A stretch of 47,412 nt of DNA from an uncultured Schlesneria sp. (GTDB taxonomy: Bacteria; Planctomycetota; Planctomycetia; Planctomycetales; Planctomycetaceae). The stretch covers positions 1-47,412 of the forward strand of contig CAIOKO010000027.1 in NCBI GenBank assembly GCA_903858935.1. The letters are read 5' to 3'. The position numbers were made by a program, and so were the translations under genes. The notes below the pieces were generated by a model that was given only the letters and a program-made list of their open reading frames with translations, made no database searches and was not told where the DNA came from. This document shows, one piece after another, positions 25,351 through 35,105 of the stretch (within the stretch, counting starts at the first letter, position 1; the number at the start of each line of letters is the position of its first letter).

Positions 25351-26379
25351 ATGGCAAATCCTTCAGGCCCAGTGACGACAAACCTGAGCGACAACGATGT
25401 CGAGGCCATTGATCGGCTGCGGGAACTATATGGTCGACTGAAAACAGAACTCGGACGGGTCATCATTGGACAGAATGATGTCATCGAACGACTGGCAATC
25501 TGCATGTTCGCTCGCGGGCACGGGCTATTAATGGGTGTTCCCGGTCTGGCAAAGACCTTGCTTGTCAGCAAACTCGCCGAAACCATGTCTTTAAACTTCA
25601 GCCGCATCCAATTCACACCAGATTTAATGCCGATGGACATCACGGGTACGGATATTCTTCAAGATGGGGCTGATGGCCGACGCGATTTTCAATTCATTCG
25701 CGGCCCGGTTTTTGCGAACATCGTTCTGGCAGACGAAATCAACCGGGCCCCTCCAAAGACTCAAGCTGCAATGCTCGAGGCGATGCAAGAACAGAAGGTG
25801 ACCGTCGTAGGAAAAACCTTCCGACTCGACTCACCGTTTTTCGTGCTCGCCACACAGAACCCCGTGGAGCAGGAAGGGACCTACCCCCTTCCCGAAGCAC
25901 AACTCGACCGGTTCATGTTCCTGATCGAATTGGACTATCCGTCCGAAGAGGAAGAAGTTCTGATCGCACGGACGACTACGGGAGATGCACTTCCGGAACT
26001 AAATCATCTGATGACGGCGGCTGAGATTATCGATCATCAGCATCTGGTCCGCCGAGTTCCCGTGCCAGACCATATCTACCGTTACGCCGCCAAGCTTGTG
26101 AGAAAAACGAGGCCGAAAGGGACGTCGGCACCGGCGTGGCTGAAGCCGCTGGTGGCGTGGGGAGCGGGTCCACGTGCCGTCCAGTTCTTGATCCTCGGTG
26201 CGAAAGCCAGGGCGGCCTTGCATGGCAGTTATATGGTGCGACTGGAAGACATCCACGAAGTTGCGGTTGCCGTTTTGACGCACCGGGTCATTACAACCTT
26301 CGCTGCACAAGCAGAAGGATTCGACGCGAAACAGATCGTGAAACGGTTAATTAGTGAGACGATTGAAGAACGGTCTTAG
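25351..26379 (+). CDS. MoxR-family AAA+ ATPase
   Basis: A 342-residue cytoplasmic ATPase, first gene of the long plus-strand run. Walker A is GVPGLAKT (residues 62-69), Walker B LADEINRAPPKTQAAMLEAMQE, sensor 1 ATQNPVEQEGTYPLPEAQLDRF. AGGGG about 10 bases upstream supports the start. MoxR proteins act with von Willebrand partners as chaperones that insert metals or remodel enzymes and envelope complexes; the DUF58 protein that follows 91 bases later is the usual partner. The 240-base region upstream, shared with the divergent GAF-HlyD gene, should hold the operon promoter. Confidence 0.96.
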   Translation: MANPSGPVTTNLSDNDVEAIDRLRELYGRLKTELGRVIIGQNDVIERLAICMFARGHGLLMGVPGLAKTLLVSKLAETMSLNFSRIQFTPDLMPMDITGTDILQDGADGRRDFQFIRGPVFANIVLADEINRAPPKTQAAMLEAMQEQKVTVVGKTFRLDSPFFVLATQNPVEQEGTYPLPEAQLDRFMFLIELDYPSEEEEVLIARTTTGDALPELNHLMTAAEIIDHQHLVRRVPVPDHIYRYAAKLVRKTRPKGTSAPAWLKPLVAWGAGPRAVQFLILGAKARAALHGSYMVRLEDIHEVAVAVLTHRVITTFAAQAEGFDAKQIVKRLISETIEERS

Positions 26380-26470
26380 TTGATGGTTTAAGAGAGACGG
26401 ATGCCGTCCGTTTCGATTTTCTGCAGGTCGAAATTGATCTACTGACGTGCTTCCGCTCCAGGGACAAGGC

Positions 26471-27382
26471 ATGCTTACTGATCGCCAGCCTCGAAGCTTT
26501 ATCGACGCGCAAGTCTTGTCGCGATTGGCGGGTATCCCGCTATTTGCCCGACGACCGATGCAAGGGAATGTATCAGGACGGCACGCCAGTCCGCACCGGG
26601 GATCAAGCGTTGAGTTCGCTGAATACCGCAAATACGTGCCTGGCGATGACCTTCGACGACTCGACTGGCGAGCCTACGGACGGTCCGATCGGTTCTATGT
26701 GAAAGAATTCGAAGCTGACACGAACCTGCGCTGCTGCTTTGTGCTCGATACCAGCGGGTCCATGAATTTCGGTTCAACCGGCATCACAAAGATCGAATAC
26801 GCGCGGCAAATCGCTGGAACTCTAGGGTATCTCGCCAGCCAGCAAGGAGACGCGGTGGGTCTTGCGTGCGTGGCCAATGGGATCGTGCAAAACCTGCCCC
26901 CGAAAAGGAATGCAGCACATTTAAGGCTGGTCCTGGACTTGCTTGAAAATGCAAAGCCGAAGGGAGAAACCCAACTCGCCAACGTTCTGCACGAACTGGC
27001 GGAAACGATACGTCAGAGAGCATTGATCGTCATTATTTCAGACCTGTTCATCGAACCAGAACTATTACGGGGGTGTTTCCAGCATTTGCGGTTTCGACAT
27101 CATGACGCCGCGGTATTTCATCTGCTCGATCCGCTCGAATTGAATTTTCAGTTTCGTCGACCGATGCGGTTTCTCGATATGGAAGGTGGCCCTGCAATCT
27201 TCGCAGAGCCCAATGATATTGCTGATCGATACGACAAGGCCTTGCAACAATATCTGGCTCAATTAAGACAGGTTGTGCTTGAGTCGGCAATCGATTACCA
27301 GCGGATCAGCATTGACGAAAACTACGAACAGGCATTAGTCCGCTTCCTTATCGGACGGGCTCAGGCAAAGGGGATGCGATGA
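26471..27382 (+). CDS. DUF58 von Willebrand-type protein
   Basis: A 303-residue DUF58 protein, the standard partner of MoxR. The family block YRKYVPGDDLRRLDWRAYGR lies near residues 55-75. The von Willebrand metal site DTSGS is at residues 93-97, so the MIDAS motif is intact. The ATG at 26471 has AGGGACAAGG upstream; a GTG at 26447 is an alternative. It lacks membrane segments and is probably peripheral on the cytoplasmic face, with MoxR. The stop overlaps the next start by four bases (ATGA). Confidence 0.94.
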   Translation: MLTDRQPRSFIDAQVLSRLAGIPLFARRPMQGNVSGRHASPHRGSSVEFAEYRKYVPGDDLRRLDWRAYGRSDRFYVKEFEADTNLRCCFVLDTSGSMNFGSTGITKIEYARQIAGTLGYLASQQGDAVGLACVANGIVQNLPPKRNAAHLRLVLDLLENAKPKGETQLANVLHELAETIRQRALIVIISDLFIEPELLRGCFQHLRFRHHDAAVFHLLDPLELNFQFRRPMRFLDMEGGPAIFAEPNDIADRYDKALQQYLAQLRQVVLESAIDYQRISIDENYEQALVRFLIGRAQAKGMR

Positions 27383-29379
27383 GCTTTTTGCAACCCTGGT
27401 TGCTGTGGGGCCTGCCACTAATCGCCTTACCGATCATCATCCACCTGATCAATCAGCGGCGGTTTCAGACGATCCAATGGGCAGCCATGATGTTTTTGCT
27501 GGCCGCACACCGCATGGCACGTGGCTATTCCCGATTGCGGCAATGGCTGATCATGTTATTCCGCATGCTGGCGATCGCAGGTCTGCTGTTCGCCGTCGCT
27601 CGACCTCTCGCCAGTGGTTGGCTGGGACTGGCGGCGGGAGGCCAAGCGGACACAACAATCGTACTGCTGGACCGTTCGCCCAGTATGCAGCAGCGCGGAT
27701 CAGGGACCGGTGAGTCGAAGCTGGAAACCGGCAAGAAGCAACTTGTGCAGACGCTGCAGACGCTTGGTTCGGCTCGCTGGGTCGTGATCGACAGCGTTTC
27801 CAATTCTCCACACCAGATCGATTCGCCTGCAGCGATCATGAATCTTCCAACCGCAGGGCCCGCCAGCTCACCGGCCGATCTGCCCATCATGCTTCAAGCT
27901 GCTCACGATTATGTCCGCGATAACCGATCGGGGCGAACTGAGATCTGGGTCTGTTCCGACTTGCGCGAAAACGACTGGACGGCTGAAAGCAACCGTTGGT
28001 CAACGCTGCGCGACGCCTTTCTGGAATTCCCTCAAGGAGTGCGGTTTCACTTGCTTGCTTATTCGCAGCTCCCTTCGACCAATACTTCAATCCGAGTAAC
28101 AGACGTGAAGCGACAGGCAGCAAGTGACGGTGCGGAACTGCTGGTCTCGCTTAAGATCGCTCGCGAAGGGACTGACGACCAGAAAGTCAGTATTCCGGTC
28201 GAGTTTGACATTGAGGGGGCTCGCTCGGTTCTCACTGTCGAACTCGACGGATTTTCGACCGAAGTTAAGGATCATCGCATCCCATTGGAGCGAGCACGAG
28301 AACGAGGCTGGGGTCGTGTTTCGATCCCTGCCGACGCCAATCCGGCGGACGATGACTTCTATTTCGTGTTTGACGTTCCACCTCCCCGAAAGACAATCAT
28401 CGTTGCTGAAGAGCCGCAAGTGGAAAAAACACTGCAACTTGCCGCCGCAATCCCACCGGAGCCATCTTTTGTCTGTACTGCAGATGTGATCGGGCTTGAG
28501 CAATTGCCCACGGTCGAATGGGACCTGGTCTCTTTGGTCCTCTGGCAGGCAGCACTTCCATCGGGAACAGAGGCAGAACTGCTGCAGTCGTTTGTTGAAC
28601 GTGGCGGCCAGGTTGTCTTTCTTCCACCTCGAAACCCCTCAAGTGACGAATTTTTGGGAATTCGGTGGAACGAATGGGTCAGCTCAAACGACAATATTCC
28701 ACTCGAAACATGGCGCAGCGACGGCGACCTGCTTAGCCGCACATTAAACGGCACAGCGCTTCCCGTCGGGCAACTCGAAATTCATCAATATTGCGGGCTA
28801 AGTGGTGATCACACGCCATTGGCAATACTCAAAGGGGGAGCAACGTTGCTCGCGCGAGTCCCGACCAAACGAGGGGGAGTCTATTTCTGGACGACGACCC
28901 CGGCACCTCGCGACTCGTCCCTGGCGACCGGTGGCGTCGTTTTGTACGCCTTCGTGCAACGAGCGATCTCGGCCGGAGCCGTGGTGCTTGGCAAATCCAG
29001 GCAGCTTGACGCTGGTGACGCTCAAGGGGAAATCTCGTCAACCTGGAATCCTGTTGTTGAAGGAGACCAGGGATTATCGACCGAAGCGTTATATCACCGG
29101 GGAGTTTACAGCGCAAACGACCGACTGCTGGCGGTCAATCGGCCGGCTAACGAGGACGACGCCCGTGTTTTGAATGAGTCTCGACTGGCCGAATTATTTC
29201 GTGGTTTAAACTTCGTCCGCGTTGACGATCAGGCCGGAAGCGTCAGTTCTTTGATCCAGGAAATCTGGCGAGTGTTTCTGATTGCGATGTTGATTTCGTT
29301 GATTCTTGAAGCCGTACTTTGTCTCCCCAAAGTTGCGCGAACGACGGAACCGACACGAACTGTGGGAGCCACGGCATGA
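27379..29379 (+). CDS. BatA-like membrane protein with von Willebrand domain
   Basis: A 666-residue membrane protein. The N-terminus is the BatA/aerotolerance-type domain: FLQPWLLWGLPLIALPIIIHLINQ-type first helix followed by a basic loop (residues 25-50) and a second helix (LIMLFRMLAIAGLLFAVARPL, broken here into recognisable parts). A von Willebrand domain with DRSPS at residues 98-102 keeps the MIDAS serines. Its middle is soluble and periplasmic by topology, and a last membrane helix near residues 630-650 (VFLIAMLISLILEAVL) anchors the C-terminus. It overlaps both neighbours by four bases, so three genes are coupled. Bat-type proteins span the inner membrane and are proposed to couple MoxR ATP hydrolysis to periplasmic targets. 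Confidence 0.92.
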   Translation: MSFLQPWLLWGLPLIALPIIIHLINQRRFQTIQWAAMMFLLAAHRMARGYSRLRQWLIMLFRMLAIAGLLFAVARPLASGWLGLAAGGQADTTIVLLDRSPSMQQRGSGTGESKLETGKKQLVQTLQTLGSARWVVIDSVSNSPHQIDSPAAIMNLPTAGPASSPADLPIMLQAAHDYVRDNRSGRTEIWVCSDLRENDWTAESNRWSTLRDAFLEFPQGVRFHLLAYSQLPSTNTSIRVTDVKRQAASDGAELLVSLKIAREGTDDQKVSIPVEFDIEGARSVLTVELDGFSTEVKDHRIPLERARERGWGRVSIPADANPADDDFYFVFDVPPPRKTIIVAEEPQVEKTLQLAAAIPPEPSFVCTADVIGLEQLPTVEWDLVSLVLWQAALPSGTEAELLQSFVERGGQVVFLPPRNPSSDEFLGIRWNEWVSSNDNIPLETWRSDGDLLSRTLNGTALPVGQLEIHQYCGLSGDHTPLAILKGGATLLARVPTKRGGVYFWTTTPAPRDSSLATGGVVLYAFVQRAISAGAVVLGKSRQLDAGDAQGEISSTWNPVVEGDQGLSTEALYHRGVYSANDRLLAVNRPANEDDARVLNESRLAELFRGLNFVRVDDQAGSVSSLIQEIWRVFLIAMLISLILEAVLCLPKVARTTEPTRTVGATA

Positions 29380-31592
29380 ACACCGTCCGCTCATTAACAT
29401 TTGTCTGGGCACCCTGGTCGATCATTCTTTCGTTGATCGTTATCGCCGTCACAGCAGGGCTTTGTTACGTCGCCTGGCAGCGAACCGGCTATCGTCGATC
29501 AATCGGTTCACTGGAGTTGTTGCGACTGGCGCTCGTCTCCCTGGGCGTCTTGCTGTTCAACCAGCCGGAGTGGGTTGAAGAATACCGACCGGACGACAAA
29601 CCGACGGTTGCTGTCCTTTGGGATAATTCCGCCAGCATGGAAACGAGGGACGTACCCAACAATGAAACGGCGTCGACAACTGTCAAAACCCGTCGCGAAG
29701 CGATTGCCATGCTGACCGAAACGCCCTTCTGGTCATCGCTGCAGGAACGGTTAACGGTCATCGTTCAGCCGTTTGGAACTTCTGACTCGACGTCGACGAC
29801 TCCAACGGGACGTGGCACGAACTTATATGAACCACTCGCAAGCGCTCCCCAGCGATTCAAAAATCTTCACGCAGTTGTCCTGGCGTCCGATGGAGATTGG
29901 AACGAGGGGCCGCCACCCGTTGAAGCCGCTTCAGCATTAAGGCTTAAAGGAGTTCCGGTATTTACAGTGCCAGTCGGAAGTTCGTCGCGATTGCCCGATG
30001 TCGAATTACTCAGCCTCGACTCGCCGACGTTCGGCATTACGGGGAAATCTGTACGGATTCCGTTTACTGTCGACAGCACGCTGCCGCGCGAACATGTGAC
30101 GACGATTAAGCTGATGGTCTCTGACGGCGAAGAGATCTCCAGGGAAATTCGGATCGCTCCCATGGGCCGGACCAGCGACTTCCTGATCTGGAAACCTAAA
30201 ACCACGGGCGACTATACACTATCACTCGACGTCCCCAAGCATGCGGATGAACTTGTCGCCGATAACAACAAGCTGTCAGCACCGATTGCTATTCGAGAAG
30301 AAAAGCTGCGTGTTCTGGTAATCGAGTCGGTCCCTCGCTGGGAATATCGCTACCTGAGAAATGCCCTGTCTCGCGATCCGGGTATCGAAGTTTCCTGCCT
30401 CCTGTTTCACCCGGGACTGAATAAAGCGGGTGGCGGCAACAAGGATTACATCAAACAGTTTCCCAAGGGTCTGGATGAATTATCAAAATATGACGTTGTG
30501 TTCCTGGGTGATGTGGGGCTTGAAGACGGACAACTGACCGAAGAAGACTGCCGACTGTTAAAGGGGCTTGTCGAACATCAGGCCAGTGGACTGGTCTTTA
30601 TGCCTGGCTTGCTGGGACGGCAAATGTCGCTCTCGGATACCGAACTCGGAAAACTTTGCCCCGTTATTCTCGATCCGGCTCAACCAGGGGGTTGGGGCTC
30701 GCGAACCCCAAGTCATTTTGAATTGACCGAGCTTGGACGCCGCAGCCTGCTCACAAAACTGGCGGATACACAAGATGACAATATTGAGGTCTGGGAAGGA
30801 CTTCCAGGCTTTCAATGGTATGCACCGGCACTCAAAGTGAAAGCTGGTTGTGAGGTGCTGGCGGTCCACAAGGATGTCGCTAACGAGTATGGCCGTCTTC
30901 CGCTACTGGCCACCGGTACGTATGGTGCCGGTAAAGTCCTGTTCATGGGGACCGATGGTGCGTGGCGTTGGCGAAAAGGAGTGGAAGATAAATACCACTA
31001 TCGCTTTTGGGGCCAGGTGGTACGCTGGATGGCGTATCAGCGAAACATGGCCAAGGGCGAGTCAATGCGGATGTACTATTCCCCCGAACAACCTCAGGTG
31101 CGTCAGACGATTGCATTGAGTGCAAACGTCATGGAAAAGAGTGGCGAGCCGTTACCGAAGGGGGACGTCACCGCTCGGATTGTTGCTCCGTCAGGAAAAG
31201 CCGAGACCATCCGGTTTCAGTCATCTGGCGATGAATGGGGCGCATTTGCGTCTCGCTTTACCCCGGAAGAACCCGGTAAGCACGAAGTCTTCCTGGGTTG
31301 CAAGCAGACCGGAGCAATTTTGGAAGCGTCGTTTTTCGTTCAGGGACTAGCCGTCGAACGAATCGGTCGCGCCGCTCGGCCTGAAGTCATGGAAGAGATT
31401 TCACGAGTCTCAAAAGGACAAGTGATCGGACTCGATCGATTAGAGCAAGTGCTGAAATCGCTGGCCGCGTTGCCGGAACCGTTGCCATCCGTCAGACGCG
31501 TTCAGTTGTGGTGTCATCCCATCGTCGCATCATTGTTAGTTGCGATGCTGGGGGCGTTTTGGGTAGGACGTAAAATGGTTGGTTTGATTTAA
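29376..31592 (+). CDS. Membrane von Willebrand / amidotransferase-like protein
   Basis: A 738-residue membrane protein, starting at the ATGA overlap. Two N-terminal helices (SIILSLIVIAVTAGLCYVAW; LLRLALVSLGVLLF) precede DNSAS at residues 83-87, a third intact MIDAS in a row. The mid-region contains VLVIESVPRWEYRYLRNAL followed by a class I glutamine amidotransferase-like fold common in planctomycete Bat clusters; the catalytic Cys-His pair of true amidotransferases is not evident, so it is probably structural. A beta-sandwich portion (about 560-660) and a final membrane helix (VASLLVAMLGAFWVG) complete the protein. The function in the complex is unknown. Confidence 0.88.
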   Translation: MNTVRSLTFVWAPWSIILSLIVIAVTAGLCYVAWQRTGYRRSIGSLELLRLALVSLGVLLFNQPEWVEEYRPDDKPTVAVLWDNSASMETRDVPNNETASTTVKTRREAIAMLTETPFWSSLQERLTVIVQPFGTSDSTSTTPTGRGTNLYEPLASAPQRFKNLHAVVLASDGDWNEGPPPVEAASALRLKGVPVFTVPVGSSSRLPDVELLSLDSPTFGITGKSVRIPFTVDSTLPREHVTTIKLMVSDGEEISREIRIAPMGRTSDFLIWKPKTTGDYTLSLDVPKHADELVADNNKLSAPIAIREEKLRVLVIESVPRWEYRYLRNALSRDPGIEVSCLLFHPGLNKAGGGNKDYIKQFPKGLDELSKYDVVFLGDVGLEDGQLTEEDCRLLKGLVEHQASGLVFMPGLLGRQMSLSDTELGKLCPVILDPAQPGGWGSRTPSHFELTELGRRSLLTKLADTQDDNIEVWEGLPGFQWYAPALKVKAGCEVLAVHKDVANEYGRLPLLATGTYGAGKVLFMGTDGAWRWRKGVEDKYHYRFWGQVVRWMAYQRNMAKGESMRMYYSPEQPQVRQTIALSANVMEKSGEPLPKGDVTARIVAPSGKAETIRFQSSGDEWGAFASRFTPEEPGKHEVFLGCKQTGAILEASFFVQGLAVERIGRAARPEVMEEISRVSKGQVIGLDRLEQVLKSLAALPEPLPSVRRVQLWCHPIVASLLVAMLGAFWVGRKMVGLI

Positions 31593-31747
31593 ACGGAATC
31601 AAAAGCTGCCGAACAACGCAAGCCGTGACCTCTACCGGTAACGGTTTTCTTGGACAAAGTTTGATATTTTTCAAGTAAAACACGACCGGATGATGAATCC
31701 ATCCGACATGCATTTAGAGTTCGTTTGTGTTCCAGGAGAAAGCTGAA

Positions 31748-34700
31748 ATGAGCGTTTCACAGCCGAATACCGGACTGAAGTTGCCTTCATCGCTGAAGAC
31801 GCAACTGGATGAATTCCGCCGTCGTGTCTGGACTATCAAGTCCATCGAAGCGATCTGTGGTGCTCTGTTCGGAATCTTTGTTTCCTATCTGGTCGTCTTC
31901 GGACTCGACCGGGTTATGGACACTCCGGCCTGGGCTCGTACGGCGATCTTCTTGATCGCGGTCGCGGCATGTGCCTATGTGCCGGTCTACCTGCATCGCT
32001 GGATCTGGTGCAATCGGCATCTGGAACAACTCGCCCGATTGCTCAGCCGTCGCTATCCAAGCATCGGCGATCAGATGCTGGGAGTGATCGAACTGGTTCG
32101 TAACGATCTGGAGCAGCAGCGATCACGAGCGTTGTGTGAAGCGGCCATCAACCAGGTTGCGAATGTCGCAAGCAAGAGAGACTTCACTGACGCCGTCCCC
32201 AACCCACGCCATCGGATGTGGGCTTGGATGGCTGCTGTTCCCGCCGCCGCTGCATTGCTGATACTCGCCATTTTCCCATCGGCGGCTTCAAACGCCTGGG
32301 CCAGATTTGCCGCTCCGTGGCAGCCAACGCCTCGCTATACATTTACGGAAATCGAACGTCTCGCCGACCGTGTTGTTGTTCCACACGGTGAAGCGGTGAC
32401 TATTCCCGTACAACTTTTGGAAACGTCCAGTTGGCATCCTGCACAAGGAACCGCCCAACTCGGCAGTCAAGTTCCGCTGAAAGCCGAACTGAAAGAAGGT
32501 CGCTACGAATTCACATTGGCGCCTCAAATCGACGCCGGGCGTTTTGATTTACAGATCGGCGATGCACGACAGAGAACACGGGTCGAACCAAAACTGCGTC
32601 CGGAACTGACGCACGTTGTGGCTGATATCCAATTACCGGCTTACCTGAACCGAACCCAGCCATTGCACAAGGATATTCGTGGTGGGACGGTCACAGTTGT
32701 GAACGGCAGCTCTGCCACGTTCAGCGTCACCGCTAATCGCCCTCTGGTCTCTGGCGAGTGGACGACAGCCGACCGCCCCGACGAATCGCTCGCAGTTGCT
32801 CCAAGCCCAAATCCTTTCAGTGAAACCATGTCGAGCCCCGTCATCCCAATCGATGCATCTAAGAAAGTGCAGTTTCAATGGAAAGACGAGTATGGGTTGA
32901 TGGGAAAAGAACCGCTAACAATCACGGTAAACTCTCGTGAAGACGAGGCACCGTCACTGGCTTGTGAGGATCTTCCGCGCCAGAGGGTTGTGATCGATTC
33001 GGAAACCCTAACGTTCAAAGTCCGTGCTCAAGACGATTTCGGCATTAAGGTTGTTGGTATCGAATGGAAAGGGGCCGATAAGTCCGCTGTCTCGAAATTG
33101 GCACATGGCGAACGGATTTTAGCCGCTGGAGCCAGTGAAAAAGAACTGCTGGAGCTGACAGGAACGTTCTGTGCCAAAACTCTCGACATCGAACCGCAAC
33201 CTCTTAACGTTCGATTGTTTGTTGAAGATTATTTTCCTGGCAGGTCTCGAACGTATTCGACTCCTTTCGTCTTATATGTCCTGAGTGCCGAACAGCATTC
33301 CATCTGGCTCACGGAACAATTGAGTAAATGGCACCGACAGTCCCTGGAAGTTCGTGACCGCGAAATGCAGCTGCATCACACGAACCAGGAGCTTCGCATG
33401 CTCTCGTCAGACGAGCTCGATCAACCCGACAATCGGCGAAAAATCGAAACTCAGTCAACCGCCGAACGAGCAAATGGTCGACGACTGACGGGCCTCGTTA
33501 ATGGCGGTGAAGACCTGATTCGTCAGGCGATGCGCAATCCAGAGTTCGGAGTCGGGCACCTGGAAAAGTGGGCCGAGATGCTGCAAATCTTAAAGGACAT
33601 TTCGGGGAATCGAATGCCCAATGTGGCGGACCTGTTAAAGCAGTCATCACAGGCACCTGGCATGTTGGCCAGTCAGTCACCAAAACCAAACGGGCCAACG
33701 GCAGGGCAGAATCGTGCCAGCGGATCGGGTGCTCCGCAAAAACAAGGCGAAAGCAAGCCGAAACCTCCAGTTCCAACTGTTGCTGATGGCGAATCTTCGC
33801 AAAACCCTGCCAAGAAGCAGGAAGGTGAACCCGAAGAACCGAGCAATTCCAACCCGCGACTTGGTTTGCCGGTGACGACAATTATTGCCGCCGGAAACAA
33901 CAAACCGAAGCCACCTGCTCCTGCCGCAAAGAAGCTGGACGAAGCGGTCAAAGCACAACAGGATCTGTTGGCCGAATTCGACAAGATCGCAGACGAACTG
34001 AATAAGGTTCTGGCTAATCTTGAAGGAAGCACATTGGTCAAACGATTGAAAGCCGCGTCGCGAAAGCAATACGTGGTCGCTGGTAAAATCGGTGATCAAG
34101 TGAGCGGCGCGTTCGGTTTGAAGAACAAGACCGCTGGTCCATTGAAACAGGCAATGGAAGACTTGTCGAAACAAGAAGCGGCAAGCAGCCAGGACGTTTC
34201 CATGATCATGGATGACATGCAATCGTATTTTGAACGCCGACGATTCCAACGATTCAAGACTGTTCTCGACGAAATGCGAACGCAAGACGCCATCGGCAGC
34301 TTGCGTCAACTGGGGGATGACCTGAAAGTCGAAACCGGAATGTCGATTGCCCAGTGCGAATTCTGGTCAGACACGCTGGATCGCTGGGCCGATGATCTGG
34401 TCGACCCCGCCTGCTGCGGCAAGTGCCCAGGCTGCAAATCCAAAGCCAGCCTCCCTCCGTCCGTTGTGTTGGAAGCGATGCAAATCCTCGAGGCCGAAGT
34501 CAACTTGCGAGAAGAAACCCGCGTCGCGGAACAAGCCCGCCCAGCCATCTCGGCGGCAGAGTACGGCGATCGAGCAAACCAACTGTCGAAGACTCAGGAC
34601 GAACTTTCTGATCGGGTCGCCAAGCTGACCGTTCGCATTCGCGAACTGCCTGATGGCGAAGAGGAGTTCGCCAAAGAGATCTCCCTGCTCAATCGAGTTG

Positions 34701-35038
34701 AATTGGTCATGGATGAAGCAACAGGTCTGCTGAAGAGTCCTGACACTGGTGCGCGAGCCGTCGGGGCTGAAACGGAAGCGATTGAACTTTTGCTCCAATC
34801 CAAAAAGATCAATCCCAAAGGTGGTGGCGGAGGAGGATCGAGTCCTGGCGGCGGCGGCGAAGGGACAACGAACGACTCGGCCCTGGCTTTGGTCGGATCA
34901 GGCGTCAATGACAAGGAAGTTCGCGAAGATCGCGGAATCTCTCAATCGACGGGTGAATCGGGTGCTTCGTTGCCTGAAGAATTTCGAGCCGGACTGGATG
35001 AATACTTCAATCGTCTTGAACGAGAATCGAGCAGATAG
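31748..35038 (+). CDS. Giant membrane protein of the MoxR cluster
   Basis: A 1096-residue protein. The ATG at 31748 has AGGAG nine bases upstream. Three hydrophobic segments occur in the first 190 residues (IEAICGALFGIFVSYLVVF; AIFLIAVAACAYVPVYL; AVPAAAALLILAIF). The following 400 residues look like beta-sandwich periplasmic domains (AWARFAAPWQPTPRYTFTEI; DEYGLMGKEPLTITV). From about 520 the protein becomes helical and charged, with a Pro/Lys/Gln-rich linker at about 640-720. A cysteine knuckle C889-C890-x2-C893-x2-C896 may bind metal. A Gly-rich stretch near 1030-1045 precedes the C-terminus. This is a recurring large protein of planctomycete Bat loci, similar in layout to DUF4175 proteins, but no activity is known. 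Confidence 0.85.
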   Translation: MSVSQPNTGLKLPSSLKTQLDEFRRRVWTIKSIEAICGALFGIFVSYLVVFGLDRVMDTPAWARTAIFLIAVAACAYVPVYLHRWIWCNRHLEQLARLLSRRYPSIGDQMLGVIELVRNDLEQQRSRALCEAAINQVANVASKRDFTDAVPNPRHRMWAWMAAVPAAAALLILAIFPSAASNAWARFAAPWQPTPRYTFTEIERLADRVVVPHGEAVTIPVQLLETSSWHPAQGTAQLGSQVPLKAELKEGRYEFTLAPQIDAGRFDLQIGDARQRTRVEPKLRPELTHVVADIQLPAYLNRTQPLHKDIRGGTVTVVNGSSATFSVTANRPLVSGEWTTADRPDESLAVAPSPNPFSETMSSPVIPIDASKKVQFQWKDEYGLMGKEPLTITVNSREDEAPSLACEDLPRQRVVIDSETLTFKVRAQDDFGIKVVGIEWKGADKSAVSKLAHGERILAAGASEKELLELTGTFCAKTLDIEPQPLNVRLFVEDYFPGRSRTYSTPFVLYVLSAEQHSIWLTEQLSKWHRQSLEVRDREMQLHHTNQELRMLSSDELDQPDNRRKIETQSTAERANGRRLTGLVNGGEDLIRQAMRNPEFGVGHLEKWAEMLQILKDISGNRMPNVADLLKQSSQAPGMLASQSPKPNGPTAGQNRASGSGAPQKQGESKPKPPVPTVADGESSQNPAKKQEGEPEEPSNSNPRLGLPVTTIIAAGNNKPKPPAPAAKKLDEAVKAQQDLLAEFDKIADELNKVLANLEGSTLVKRLKAASRKQYVVAGKIGDQVSGAFGLKNKTAGPLKQAMEDLSKQEAASSQDVSMIMDDMQSYFERRRFQRFKTVLDEMRTQDAIGSLRQLGDDLKVETGMSIAQCEFWSDTLDRWADDLVDPACCGKCPGCKSKASLPPSVVLEAMQILEAEVNLREETRVAEQARPAISAAEYGDRANQLSKTQDELSDRVAKLTVRIRELPDGEEEFAKEISLLNRVELVMDEATGLLKSPDTGARAVGAETEAIELLLQSKKINPKGGGGGGSSPGGGGEGTTNDSALALVGSGVNDKEVREDRGISQSTGESGASLPEEFRAGLDEYFNRLERESSR

Positions 35039-35105
35039 ACGCGTCATTAGTGATGGAAACAAATCGTTGAATCGATATCAGGTTTCGAGATTGCGTTGAT
35101 TATCC

